Below, piece after piece: positions 53,203 through 64,000 of a DNA stretch of 64,000 nt. This DNA is from DASYAE01 sp036501535 (GTDB taxonomy: Bacteria; Actinomycetota; Actinomycetes; Streptomycetales; Catenulisporaceae): positions 1 to 64,000 of the forward strand of contig DASYAE010000062.1 of NCBI GenBank assembly GCA_036501535.1. Reading direction: 5' to 3'. The first letter of the stretch is position 1. Each line of letters opens with the position of its first letter. Below the pieces are notes generated by a model. It made no database searches and had not been told where the DNA came from. It worked only from the letters and a program-made list of their open reading frames with translations. The translations under genes were made by a program, and so were the position numbers.

Positions 53203-53262
53203 GTCAGTTAACTTTACTAACTTGCTGGATCGCACCGTACTGAGCGGGTCACCGACCGTCAA
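53203..53262 (-). promoter_or_regulatory. GH9 promoter and ROK-type operator
   Basis: On the minus strand: -35 TTGACG (53262-53257), a 17-base spacer and -10 TACGGT (53239-53234). The operator (53223-53203) begins about where transcription would start and reads AAGTTAGTAAAGTTAACTGA on the minus strand. It matches the site at 53392 at 18 of 21 positions. Confidence 0.7.
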
Positions 53263-53354
53263 GACCTCCGGCGCGTACTTTTGCCCACCGCGCGGCCGAA
53301 TTGCGGCGCGGGCGCGCGCCGGGTCAAAAACGGGCCAAGGCGGGCGCGCACCGC

Positions 53355-53412
53355 TTGACCGGCCCGCCGCGGTGGCGTAATTTCCGGCGAGAAGTTAGTA
53401 AAGTTATCTAAC
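53355..53412 (+). promoter_or_regulatory. Promoter and ROK-type operator of the secreted protein gene
   Basis: -35 TTGACC (53355-53360), 17-base spacer, -10 TAATTT (53378-53383). The operator (53392-53412) starts with AAGTTAGTAAAGTTATCTAA, nine bases after the -10. Its core AAAGTTATCTAAC matches AAAGTTAGCTAAC of the permease promoter at 12 of 13 positions. Confidence 0.7.
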
Positions 53413-53518
53413 GATTAAAACCGGCTCGGAGCCGGCGGCGCACGGGTTCTCCCAGGTCGGCACAGTCTCAGGTCCACACAGCATCCGCGTTCCCCCGTCC
53501 GCGAAAGGACCCCTCTCC

Positions 53519-54262
53519 ATGCGGTTGACCCGGTGGCGCCCGACCAGGCGCCACGTGACGCTCCTGACCGCCGGGCTGCTGGCGGTGGCCATGGCCGCCT
53601 TCGGCATGCTCGCCTCCAGCCCCGCCGCTCAGGCTTCGACGACGCGCAACTTCCTGGTCACCCTGTACGGCTGGCCGGACAACTCCCCGCCCGGCGACGC
53701 GATCGCCTATCCCGAGGACGGCGGCTACCCGACGATCCACAACGTGGCCAGCGGGACCGGCACCTACGCCAACCCGATCACTTACGCGACCGACCAGTCG
53801 GAGCTGGCCGTCGGGACCATCGTGTACTACCCGTACCTGCACCGGTACTTCATCATGGAGGACGACTGCACCGAGTGCGACGAGGACTGGACCGGCTCCG
53901 GTCCGGACGGCGGCCCCGGGCTCTACCACATCGACCTGTGGATCGGCGGCCAGGGCGGCAACACGAACGACGTGATCAACTGCGAGGACGACCTGACCCA
54001 GAACTCCTCGCCGGTGATCGTCGATCCGCCCAGCAACGAGCCGGTCGACACCACGCCGCTATTTAACTCCTCGGGCAACTCCTGCTACAACCCGTCCAGC
54101 TTCAGCGGCGGCGGAGGCGGCGGCTCCGGCTCGGCCGACACGATCGTCGGGAACAATTCAGGGCTCTGTCTGAGCGTGACCGGCTCCTCCACCTCGCCCG
54201 GCGCCACCGCCGACATGTACACCTGCAACGGCAGCGCCAGCGAGTTCTGGACCGTGGGCTGA
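53519..54262 (+). CDS. Secreted protein with a short ricin-type lectin end
   Basis: 247 residues with a signal peptide ending at SSPAAQA. The main domain (about 42-180) has NFLVTLYGWPDNSPPGDAIA, TYATDQSELAVGTIVYYPYL, FIMEDDCTECDEDW and YHIDLWIGGQ; the Cys pattern and layout recall small double-psi beta-barrel proteins acting on polysaccharide, but I am not sure of the family. After a Gly/Ser linker comes the first part of a ricin-B lectin repeat (NNSGLCLSVTGSSTSPG, TCNGSASEFWTVG), which stops after about 40 residues instead of 120. The operator upstream groups it with the GH9 enzyme. Confidence 0.75.
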   Translation: MRLTRWRPTRRHVTLLTAGLLAVAMAAFGMLASSPAAQASTTRNFLVTLYGWPDNSPPGDAIAYPEDGGYPTIHNVASGTGTYANPITYATDQSELAVGTIVYYPYLHRYFIMEDDCTECDEDWTGSGPDGGPGLYHIDLWIGGQGGNTNDVINCEDDLTQNSSPVIVDPPSNEPVDTTPLFNSSGNSCYNPSSFSGGGGGGSGSADTIVGNNSGLCLSVTGSSTSPGATADMYTCNGSASEFWTVG

Positions 54263-54271
54263 TCCCCGGCC

Positions 54272-54303
54272 GGGCCGGGAGCGCCGCAGCGCGCTCCCGG
54301 CCC
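54272..54303 (+). terminator. 13-bp-stem hairpin after the secreted protein gene
   Basis: Arms GGGCCGGGAGCGC (54272-54284) and GCGCTCCCGGCCC (54291-54303) around CGCAGC, ten bases after the stop. Confidence 0.85.
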
Positions 54304-54403
54304 TTCGCCTTCGAACGGTCCGCCTGTCGGCACCGCGCGCTACTCTCACAACAGTATTTGATGTTCTGCGAGCCCTGACCGCCGCGGCCCGAGAGGGACG
54401 ATC

Positions 54404-54817
54404 GTGGACCTGTCGACAATGCTCATGCCCGGTGCGCAGTCGCTCGCCTCGGCGATGCTCGGCGACGCCTGGAGCGCCACCCGCGACGCGATCGCGCGCC
54501 GCTGGGGCCGGGCCGGCCGCGCCGAGCTCACCGAGGCCCAGGCCCACCTCGAGGCCTCCCGGGCGCGCGCGAACACGCTCGTGGCCGGCACCGCCGATCC
54601 GGCGCAGCGCGACCGGATCCTGGTGGCCTACTGGATCGGCTACCTCGCCGCGCTGCTGGACGAGCGCCCCGACCTGGGCGAGGCCATCAGTTCCCTGAGG
54701 CCGGCCCCCGCCGCCGCGCCGCGCGGCGACGTGCACAACAACACCTCCGGGACCGTCAACGGCTCCGTGGTGCAGGCGCGGGACATCAGCGGCGGCGTGA
54801 ACTACTGGAACCGCTGA
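54404..54817 (+). CDS. Small protein with helical domain and BASS-like C-terminal motif
   Basis: 137 residues. Residues 1-95 look all-helical (LMPGAQSLASAMLGDAWSAT, ELTEAQAHLEASRARANTLV, LVAYWIGYLAALLDERP). After a short Pro/Ala linker the end reads HNNTSGTVNGSVVQARDISG followed by GVNYWNR. This N-x3-G-x3-G-x-VVQARDI-x-GG pattern is like the amyloid-forming BASS motifs described in multicellular bacteria, where small helical proteins with such tails are paired with NLR-type receptors and trigger cell death. No NLR with the same tail is in this window. Role inferred only from the pattern. Confidence 0.65.
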   Translation: MDLSTMLMPGAQSLASAMLGDAWSATRDAIARRWGRAGRAELTEAQAHLEASRARANTLVAGTADPAQRDRILVAYWIGYLAALLDERPDLGEAISSLRPAPAAAPRGDVHNNTSGTVNGSVVQARDISGGVNYWNR

Positions 54818-55109
54818 GCGCCGCCCCCGCCGCGCACGCCGCAGCCCCCGTACAGCCTCCCTACGTATCAGTATCGTTAATTTCTTCGCGCCCCCGCGGC
54901 CGACGCCGCGCCGGGCGCGCAGTGCCTGCCGCCTCTGATTTCTCGCCGGCCGCGCCGTTCCCGACGGATTGTGGCCGGGCTTGAGTCTGGTCCGAGGGGT
55001 CCCCGAGAGACCCCCTTTAGCGTCGACCGTGCCGCCTTCCCGGGCGGATATCAGCGACCTAACGCGTGTGTTCGCGGTCGAACCGACTCAAGCAGAGGAC
55101 GACATTGAG
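54818..55109. other. Upstream region of the polyketide cluster
   Basis: 292 bases, with an AT-rich patch at 54860-54890 that may hold the promoter. At 54996-55014 a small hairpin (GGGGTC / GACCCC, 7-base loop) is followed by TTT; it could act as an attenuator before the first gene. Confidence 0.4.
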
Positions 55110-56180
55110 GTGAGAATCGTTTCGCTCAGCGAGGTGCTGCCGGGGGACCCGATCACCAACGCGGAGCTGGCCGACCGCTTCGGCCTGCACGCCGCCTGGC
55201 TGGACGCGATGACCGGCAACCGCAGCCGGCACTTCTGCAGTCCGGACAGCGCACCCGGAGTACCCAAGACCACCACCGAGCTCGCCGTCGCGGCGGGCGA
55301 GAAGGCGCTGGCGTCCGCCGGACTCGGCCCGGAGTCGATCGACTTCCTGGTGCTGGCCACCGCCTCCCCGGAGCACCTGATGCCGGCCACGGCGGCGCTG
55401 GTCGCCGACGCCCTCGGCATCAACGAGGTGCCCACCCTGCAGCTCACCTCCGGCTGCGCCGGCGCCCTGCAGGGCCTTTACACCGCGCGCGGGCTGCTGG
55501 CCTCCGGGATGGGCCGGGGCCTGGTCATCGGCGCGGACAGCTGCCAGAAGATGTGGCCGAAGCAGGCCGACCTGCGCACCATGAAGCCGGCCGCGGTGGT
55601 CAACCTCGCGCTGTTCGGCGACGGCGCCGGCGCGGCCGTGGTCGACGCCGACGACGACGGGCCCGGCCTGGTCCTGGAGCAGATCTTCCTGCGCACCTGC
55701 GGCATGGGCCGCAAGCCGGCCCAGGTCGTGCGCTGGTACGGCGTCGACGGCGCCCCGATGGTCGACGGCCCGCGCGGCACGCAGACCCGGGAGTCGATGG
55801 CCGAGGAGGACTACAAGGCGATCGAGACGCACGTGCCCGAGATGGCCGAGCAGATCCTCAAGGAGCTCTCCGCCCGCACCGGCTGGGACCCGGCCGGGGT
55901 CGAGCACGTACTCACCCCGCAGCTCAACGGGATCATGACCGAGAAGATCCGGGAGCACATGGGCGTGTCCGCGGCCAGCGCGGTCTCCTGCGTGGCCGAG
56001 ACCGGCAACAACGGCAACGCGCTGCCCTTCGTCCAGCTGAACCGGGCGATGCGGCGGATCGAGTCGGGCGTCGGGGTCGGCGGGCGGGTCCTCGTGGTCA
56101 CCGTCGAGTCCTCCAAGTGGGTCAAGGCCGGCATGGCGCTGCGGCACTCGCAGGGCGCCCTCGCGGGGAGCGTGTCGTGA
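55110..56180 (+). CDS. KASIII-like ketoacyl synthase of tetronate type
   Basis: 356 residues from GTG 55110 with AGAGGA upstream; the longer frame to 54969 is low-complexity. Thiolase-fold features: GPESIDFLVLATASPEHLMP, nucleophile Cys116 in LTSGCAGALQGLYTARGLL, ALFGDGAGAAVV and the Asn of the triad at TGNNGN (about 300). The catalytic His of FabH (PHQAN) is Gln here (LTPQLNG, about 271). In tetronate clusters this enzyme joins glyceryl-ACP to the polyketide chain and forms the ring. Its stop overlaps the FkbH start. Confidence 0.85.
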   Translation: MRIVSLSEVLPGDPITNAELADRFGLHAAWLDAMTGNRSRHFCSPDSAPGVPKTTTELAVAAGEKALASAGLGPESIDFLVLATASPEHLMPATAALVADALGINEVPTLQLTSGCAGALQGLYTARGLLASGMGRGLVIGADSCQKMWPKQADLRTMKPAAVVNLALFGDGAGAAVVDADDDGPGLVLEQIFLRTCGMGRKPAQVVRWYGVDGAPMVDGPRGTQTRESMAEEDYKAIETHVPEMAEQILKELSARTGWDPAGVEHVLTPQLNGIMTEKIREHMGVSAASAVSCVAETGNNGNALPFVQLNRAMRRIESGVGVGGRVLVVTVESSKWVKAGMALRHSQGALAGSVS

Positions 56181-58129
56181 CCGCCGGACTCGACGTCGCC
56201 CCGGCCGGGCAGGAGCAGCAGGCGCCGGAGCCGGCGCCTGCCGTCAGCCCGCTGCGCGCGATCAGTGCCCTGAAGCGCGCCGGCCTGGACGCCCCCGGCG
56301 CACTGGCCGAGCTGCGCCGCCTGCTCGGCGTGCTCGCGCAGTCCGGCGACGCGCTGGACCTCGAGGCGGCCGGCCAGGTGCTCGGCACCGCCAAGGTGCG
56401 CGCCCAGCTGGAGGCCGACGGCTCGTTCCGCGAGCAGCGGGTCGCGCTGCTGGCCAGCAGCAACATCGACCCGGTGGCGAACCTGCTGACCGCGCTGCTG
56501 CTGCGGGACGCGACCGTGTCGGCCATCCGGTCGGCCGGCTTCAACCAGTGGCGGCTCGAACTGCTCATGGGCGCGCCGGAGCTGGCCGCCCTCGGCCCCC
56601 GCATCGTCGGCTGCCTGCTGGACGACGGCGCGGTGTTCGAGCGGATCCGCGACGGCATCGACCTGGCCGAGATCGAGCAGCGGCTCGAGGAGTTCCCGGC
56701 CGAGCTGGCCGCCTGGACCGAGTCCAGTCGGCAGACCCTCGGCGGTCTCACGGTGCTGACCACGATCCCGCTCGGCCCGCTGCGCCGGGACCGGCTGGTC
56801 GACTACCGCAGCCGGGCCCGCCTCGACGCCGCCTGGAGCCGGATGAACGCCCGGCTGCTGGACCTCGGCGCGGACGGCTCGGCCGTGGTGGTCGCGCACG
56901 AGGCGCTGGCGCTGCGGGCCGGCTCGGTCTTCGCCGAGCACCGGATGCGCCACGTCGCGCGCAACGCCTACAGCCTCGGCTACCTCGCCGCCTACGCCGA
57001 GGAGCTGGCCCGGATCAGCCGGGCCGACCTCGGCCGCGCGGCCAAGACCCTGATCCTCGACCTCGACAACACCCTGTGGTCCGGCATCGTCGGCGACGAC
57101 GGGACGGCCGGCCTCAAGATCGGCGAGACCTACCCCGGCAGCGCGCACACCGAGCTGCAGAACCTCGCCCGCGACTACAGCCGCCAGGGCGTGCTGCTCG
57201 CGGTCTGCTCCAAGAACGACGACGCGGTCGCCCGCGACGCCGTGGACAACCACCCCGACATGGTCCTGCGATCCGCCGACCTGGTGGCCTGGCGGGCCAA
57301 CTGGCAGCCCAAGCCCGGCAACGTGGCCGAGATCGCGGCCGAGCTCAACCTCGGCATCGACGCGATGGTGTTCGTGGACGACAGCCCGTTCGAGCGCGGC
57401 ATGATGCGCAGCGCGCAGCCGGAGGTGCGCACCCTCGAGGTGCCCGCCGACCCGGCCGGGTACGCCGCCGCGCTGGCCGCCGACGGCCAGTTCAACATCC
57501 TGACGCTGACCGCCGAGGACGTCTCGCGCACCAGCGCGTACAAGGCCCAGGCGCAGCGCGACCGCACCGCCGCCACCGCCGGGACGATGGAGGACTACCT
57601 GCTCGGCCTCGGCTCGGTGATCGAAGTGGAGCCGCTCTCCGAGGTCAATGCGGACCGCATCACCCAGCTGTTCGGCAAGACCAACCAGTTCAACCTCACC
57701 GGCCGCCGGTTCGGCACCGAGGAGATCGCGCGGATGCTGTCCGGCGGCGACTCGGCCGCCTTCGGCGTCCGGCTGCGCGACGACTTCGGCGACCTGGGCC
57801 TGATCGCGGCGCTCGTGGTCACCCGGTCGGCGAGCGGCGGCGACTGGACCGTCGAGAACATGGTCCTGAGCTGCCGGGCGTTCTCCCGCAACATCGAGGA
57901 CGCGGTGATCAGCCTGCTGCTCCAGGGCGCGGCCGGCGCCGGGGCCGCGGGAGTGCGCGCGGGCTTCGTGCCGAGCCCGAAGAACACCCGGTTCGCCGCC
58001 TTCTATCCGGGCGCCGGCTTCGCCGCGGCCGGGGCCGAAGGCTCCTTCCGGCACGACCTGACGGACATCCCGGCGCTGCCCGCCTGGATCTCGACCCCCT
58101 CCCTCCCCGAGGTGTTCCATGCCGACTGA
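56177..58129 (+). CDS. FkbH-like glyceryl-ACP synthase (HAD-IIIC)
   Basis: 650 residues from GTG 56177. An N-terminal SGNH-like/FkbH region (about 85-280: VALLASSNIDPVANLLTALL) leads into the HAD domain with the catalytic Asp pair in TLILDLDNTLWSGIVGDDG (295/297), LLAVCSKNDDAVARD and DAMVFVDDSPFERGMM, then an acetyltransferase-like end (INQF region TNQFNLTGRRF). It takes 1,3-bisphosphoglycerate, dephosphorylates it and loads glyceryl onto the ACP encoded next. It overlaps both neighbours. Confidence 0.93.
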   Translation: MTAGLDVAPAGQEQQAPEPAPAVSPLRAISALKRAGLDAPGALAELRRLLGVLAQSGDALDLEAAGQVLGTAKVRAQLEADGSFREQRVALLASSNIDPVANLLTALLLRDATVSAIRSAGFNQWRLELLMGAPELAALGPRIVGCLLDDGAVFERIRDGIDLAEIEQRLEEFPAELAAWTESSRQTLGGLTVLTTIPLGPLRRDRLVDYRSRARLDAAWSRMNARLLDLGADGSAVVVAHEALALRAGSVFAEHRMRHVARNAYSLGYLAAYAEELARISRADLGRAAKTLILDLDNTLWSGIVGDDGTAGLKIGETYPGSAHTELQNLARDYSRQGVLLAVCSKNDDAVARDAVDNHPDMVLRSADLVAWRANWQPKPGNVAEIAAELNLGIDAMVFVDDSPFERGMMRSAQPEVRTLEVPADPAGYAAALAADGQFNILTLTAEDVSRTSAYKAQAQRDRTAATAGTMEDYLLGLGSVIEVEPLSEVNADRITQLFGKTNQFNLTGRRFGTEEIARMLSGGDSAAFGVRLRDDFGDLGLIAALVVTRSASGGDWTVENMVLSCRAFSRNIEDAVISLLLQGAAGAGAAGVRAGFVPSPKNTRFAAFYPGAGFAAAGAEGSFRHDLTDIPALPAWISTPSLPEVFHAD

Positions 58130-58367
58130 CGAACTGGTCGCGGACGTCCTGGCCCAGCTGCTGGAAGCGGACCCGGACGCGCTGACCGCCGAGACCGACC
58201 TGTCCGCCGTGGAGGGCTGGGACTCGGTCAACGCCCTGCGCGTGCTGATGTTCCTGGAGCGCGAGCTGGGCTCAGCGCTCGACTTCGAGCGCTACAGCGC
58301 CGCGGCCACCGTCGGCGACCTGGTCGCCGTGGCCGACGCGGCCCGCGGGCAGGAGGCGCGGCCGTGA
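58119..58367 (+). CDS. Acyl carrier protein for glyceryl unit
   Basis: 82 residues. The phosphopantetheine serine is in EGWDSVNALRVLMFLERELG. It overlaps the end of the FkbH gene by 11 bases and the start of the next gene by four, the tight arrangement seen in tetronate cassettes. The discrete ACP carries the glyceryl unit to the KASIII-like enzyme. Confidence 0.93.
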   Translation: MPTDELVADVLAQLLEADPDALTAETDLSAVEGWDSVNALRVLMFLERELGSALDFERYSAAATVGDLVAVADAARGQEARP

Positions 58368-59128
58368 CCGCCACCGCCGTCGAGAAGAGCGCCCTGCCCG
58401 CACCGCGCAAGGGCACGTACGTGTTCCTCGCGCACGCGCGCAAGACAGCGCACGTATACCTGACGATCGACGTGGACGCCGGCCGCATCGCCGAGGCCCG
58501 CCGGGCCAGCGGCGGCAAGCTGAGCTATGTCAGCTTCGTGGTCAAGGCCGCGGCCGACGTGCTCGCCGAGCACCCCGAGACCCAGTGGATGCTGCGCGGC
58601 GGCCTGCGGCCCAAGCTGAGCCGGATCGGCCAGGTCCACGCCAAGGTCCTGTTCGACAAGACCGTGGACGGCCAGCGCTGCGTCGTGTCGGCCACCGTGC
58701 CGGACGTGGCCAACCGCTCGGTGCTGGAGGTCCAGGACGAGATCGCCTCCTACCGCGACGCCGAGGTCGGCCCCGAGGGCCCGCTGCGGCAGGTGCACCT
58801 GCTCGGCAAGCTTCCGCTGCCGCTGATCCACCTGCTCTACCGCACCGCGCTGCGCATCCCGGCCAAGCGGGCCGAGACGCAGGGCACGTTCTCGGTCACC
58901 TCGGTCGGCCAGACCCCGGTCCGCAGCATCCTGCCGATGATCTCCGGCACCGTCGGATTCGGCGTCGGACGCGCCGTCGACACCCCGGTCGTGCGCGACG
59001 GCGACGTGCGCATAACCCCGGTGCTGACCCTTTCCCTCGTCTTCGACCACCGGGTGGTCGACGGCGCCCTCGCGGCCGACGTGCTGGCCGCCGTAGCCAA
59101 CCGACTCGAAAGCTGGGAACAAGCATGA
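58364..59128 (+). CDS. 2-oxoacid-dehydrogenase E2-type acyltransferase (tetronate acetylation)
   Basis: 254 residues; only the catalytic domain, without lipoyl or E3-binding parts. The active-site motif HRxxDG is intact in LVFDHRVVDGALAADVL, and SYVSFVVKAAADVLAEHP plus GTFSVTSVGQTPVRSILP mark the core. In agglomerin- and abyssomicin-type pathways such an enzyme acetylates the hydroxymethyl group of the tetronate, after which a second enzyme removes acetate to give the exocyclic double bond. That second enzyme is not visible in the window. Confidence 0.88.
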   Translation: MTATAVEKSALPAPRKGTYVFLAHARKTAHVYLTIDVDAGRIAEARRASGGKLSYVSFVVKAAADVLAEHPETQWMLRGGLRPKLSRIGQVHAKVLFDKTVDGQRCVVSATVPDVANRSVLEVQDEIASYRDAEVGPEGPLRQVHLLGKLPLPLIHLLYRTALRIPAKRAETQGTFSVTSVGQTPVRSILPMISGTVGFGVGRAVDTPVVRDGDVRITPVLTLSLVFDHRVVDGALAADVLAAVANRLESWEQA

Positions 59129-60420
59129 GCAGCACCGCGAACGACGTGCCACGCAGCACCGACGTGCTGGTCGTCGGCGGAGGGCCGGCCGGCTCCCTGC
59201 TCGGCGGCCTGCTGGCCCGCCGCGGCCTGGACGTCGTGCTGGTCGAGAAGCAGGTCAAGCTGGACCGCGACTTCCGCGGCGAGACCATCGCAGGACCCAG
59301 CGTCATCATGCTGCGCGCCCTCGGCTACGGCCCCGGGCTCGACGAGCACGGCTACCTGGAGACCACCAGGGTCCAGATGTACATGGAGGGGCGCCCGGTC
59401 TTCTCGGTCGACTACTCCAAGTTCGGCCTCGACGTCCTGCCGATCGACATCCCGCAGCCGGGCCTCATCAACGTCTTCAACGAGGACGCCAAGCTGCACC
59501 CGAACTACACCCACCTGGTCGGCACCGCCTTCACCGGCCTGCTGTTCGACGGCGACACGGTCGCCGGCGCGACGGTCAAGCCGGCCGACGGCTCCGAGGC
59601 CGGGATCCGGGCCCGGCTGGTGGTCGGCGCGGACGGCCGCTTCTCCAAGGTGCGCGCGGCGGCCGGCCTGGACGCCGTGATCACCCCGATGGAGCGCGAC
59701 TTCCAGTGGTTCAAGCTGCCCCGGCCGGCCGACTGGGGCCAGGAGGCCAACCTGGTCATCGACGGGCCGCAGCACCTGGTCGTGCTGCCCACCTTCCCGG
59801 ACCTGCTGCGCATCGGCCACAACATCCCCAAGGGCAAGCTCAAGGAGCTGCGCGCGGCCGGCTTCGAGGCCTTCAAGCAGTCCGTCATCGAGATCGACCC
59901 CCGGCTCGAGGACCTGGTCCACACGCACGTGCAGAGCTGGCGGGACACCTCCTTCCTCGACATCTTCACCGCCGAGCTGCCGCAGTGGAGCCGCGACGGC
60001 CTGCTGCTGATCGGCGACGCCTCGCACACCGTCACCCCGCTGCTCGGCCAGGGCGTGAACCTCGGCCTGCAGGACGCGGTCACCTTCGTCCCGGCCATCG
60101 TCAAGGCCCTGGCGTCGTCGGCGGGCCCGGTCCCGGCCGCCGCGCTGGCCGAGGTCGAGGCCGCCCGGCGCAAGCACAAGACCGGGGTCACCAAGTACCA
60201 GCGGATGCAGGAAGGCGCGCTGGGCAAGCACAAGCCGCTCGCGGTCGCCGTGCGCCGGCTGCGCTTCCGGCTGCTGGACAAGCTCTCGGTGAAGTACAAG
60301 ATCTTCAGCCGCGTCATCGACCTGCCGCACGCGATCGACCCGATGGAGCTCCAACTGGGCCGCGACGCCCTGGTCCGCCGCTCCGCCGCCTCGGCTGCCC
60401 CGGCCGCACCGGCCGCCTGA
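59125..60420 (+). CDS. FAD-dependent oxidoreductase/monooxygenase-like protein in tetronate cluster
   Basis: 431 residues from ATG 59125, overlapping the previous stop. FAD motif DVLVVGGGPAGSLLGGLLAR, then RGETIAGPSVIMLRALGYG, the second dinucleotide motif RLVVGADGRFSKVRAAAGL and the ribityl-binding GLLLIGDASHTVTPLLGQG. This is a group A flavoprotein fold. In spirotetronate pathways related proteins (PyrE3-like) use FAD as structural cofactor and catalyse a [4+2] cyclisation that builds the decalin; others hydroxylate. Which applies here cannot be told from sequence alone. Confidence 0.88.
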   Translation: MSSTANDVPRSTDVLVVGGGPAGSLLGGLLARRGLDVVLVEKQVKLDRDFRGETIAGPSVIMLRALGYGPGLDEHGYLETTRVQMYMEGRPVFSVDYSKFGLDVLPIDIPQPGLINVFNEDAKLHPNYTHLVGTAFTGLLFDGDTVAGATVKPADGSEAGIRARLVVGADGRFSKVRAAAGLDAVITPMERDFQWFKLPRPADWGQEANLVIDGPQHLVVLPTFPDLLRIGHNIPKGKLKELRAAGFEAFKQSVIEIDPRLEDLVHTHVQSWRDTSFLDIFTAELPQWSRDGLLLIGDASHTVTPLLGQGVNLGLQDAVTFVPAIVKALASSAGPVPAAALAEVEAARRKHKTGVTKYQRMQEGALGKHKPLAVAVRRLRFRLLDKLSVKYKIFSRVIDLPHAIDPMELQLGRDALVRRSAASAAPAAPAA

Positions 60421-60455
60421 TCCGACCGACCGTCACCCGTATGTGGAGGAGCACG

Positions 60456-64000
<3,545 letters not shown>

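Larger units (their letters stand above)
53147..53518. other. 372-base divergent promoter region, GH9 (left) and secreted protein (right)
   Basis: No gene. Holds two promoter-operator units listed separately at 53203-53262 and 53355-53412. Confidence 0.7.

Overview
The window is very GC-rich DNA with strong third-position GC bias, dense genes, many GTG/TTG starts and Shine-Dalgarno sites. It carries families typical of filamentous Actinomycetota: SARP/NB-ARC/TPR regulator, SpoIIE phosphatases, STAS and RsbW-like proteins, GAF-ANTAR, ROK, DUF3040, DUF5709, a P450 with its ferredoxin, and a type I PKS. I see no rRNA, tRNA, CRISPR or insertion sequence. A soil-type, mycelium-forming actinomycete fits; the genus cannot be fixed from this window.

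Layout. 1-5019: a stress-signalling operon (SpoIIE phosphatase cut by the window edge, hybrid histidine kinase with an apparent frameshift, receiver-SpoIIE phosphatase, STAS, RsbW-like ATPase). 5035-16998: IclR regulator, 6-phosphofructokinase, GAF-ANTAR protein, a STAS protein without the usual serine, a frameshifted SDR gene, MFS exporter, ROK regulator with a His-rich insert, two lipoproteins, a carboxylate-amine ligase and another STAS. 17179-20439: large SARP-NB-ARC-TPR regulator. 20523-31206: ADP-ribosylglycohydrolase, DedA, a DHA2 drug exporter divergent from a TetR repressor with a double operator, methyltransferase, phosphotransferase, aldo/keto reductase, P450 plus ferredoxin, DUF3040. 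31483-38322: small membrane protein, transketolase, YihY protein, secreted phospholipase D-like protein, methyltransferase. 38522-43760: a second signalling island (NarL-type regulator, RsbW-like ATPase, PAS kinase with receiver partner, two STAS proteins, DUF5709, DUF3040, a protein of 11-residue repeats). 44136-46509: ArsR-SRPBCC fusion, arylamine N-acetyltransferase, orphan roadblock protein.

46948-54262 looks like one regulon: a ROK repressor, divergent APC permease and ROK kinase, a GH9 cellulase-type enzyme and a secreted protein. Three promoters here share a related AT-rich operator at or just after the -10 box. The GH9 signal-peptide region carries a 26-bp tandem duplication that shifts the frame. 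At 54404 a small protein ends in a motif resembling bacterial amyloid signalling (BASS) sequences.

55110 to the right edge is the start of a tetronate/spirotetronate-type polyketide cluster: KASIII-like enzyme, FkbH glyceryl transferase, ACP, E2-type acyltransferase, flavoprotein, then a type I PKS (KS-AT-DH visible) running off the window. The first five genes overlap or nearly touch and must be co-transcribed. The four-gene start matches the cassette that loads glycerate on an ACP, joins it to the polyketide and acylates the tetronate.
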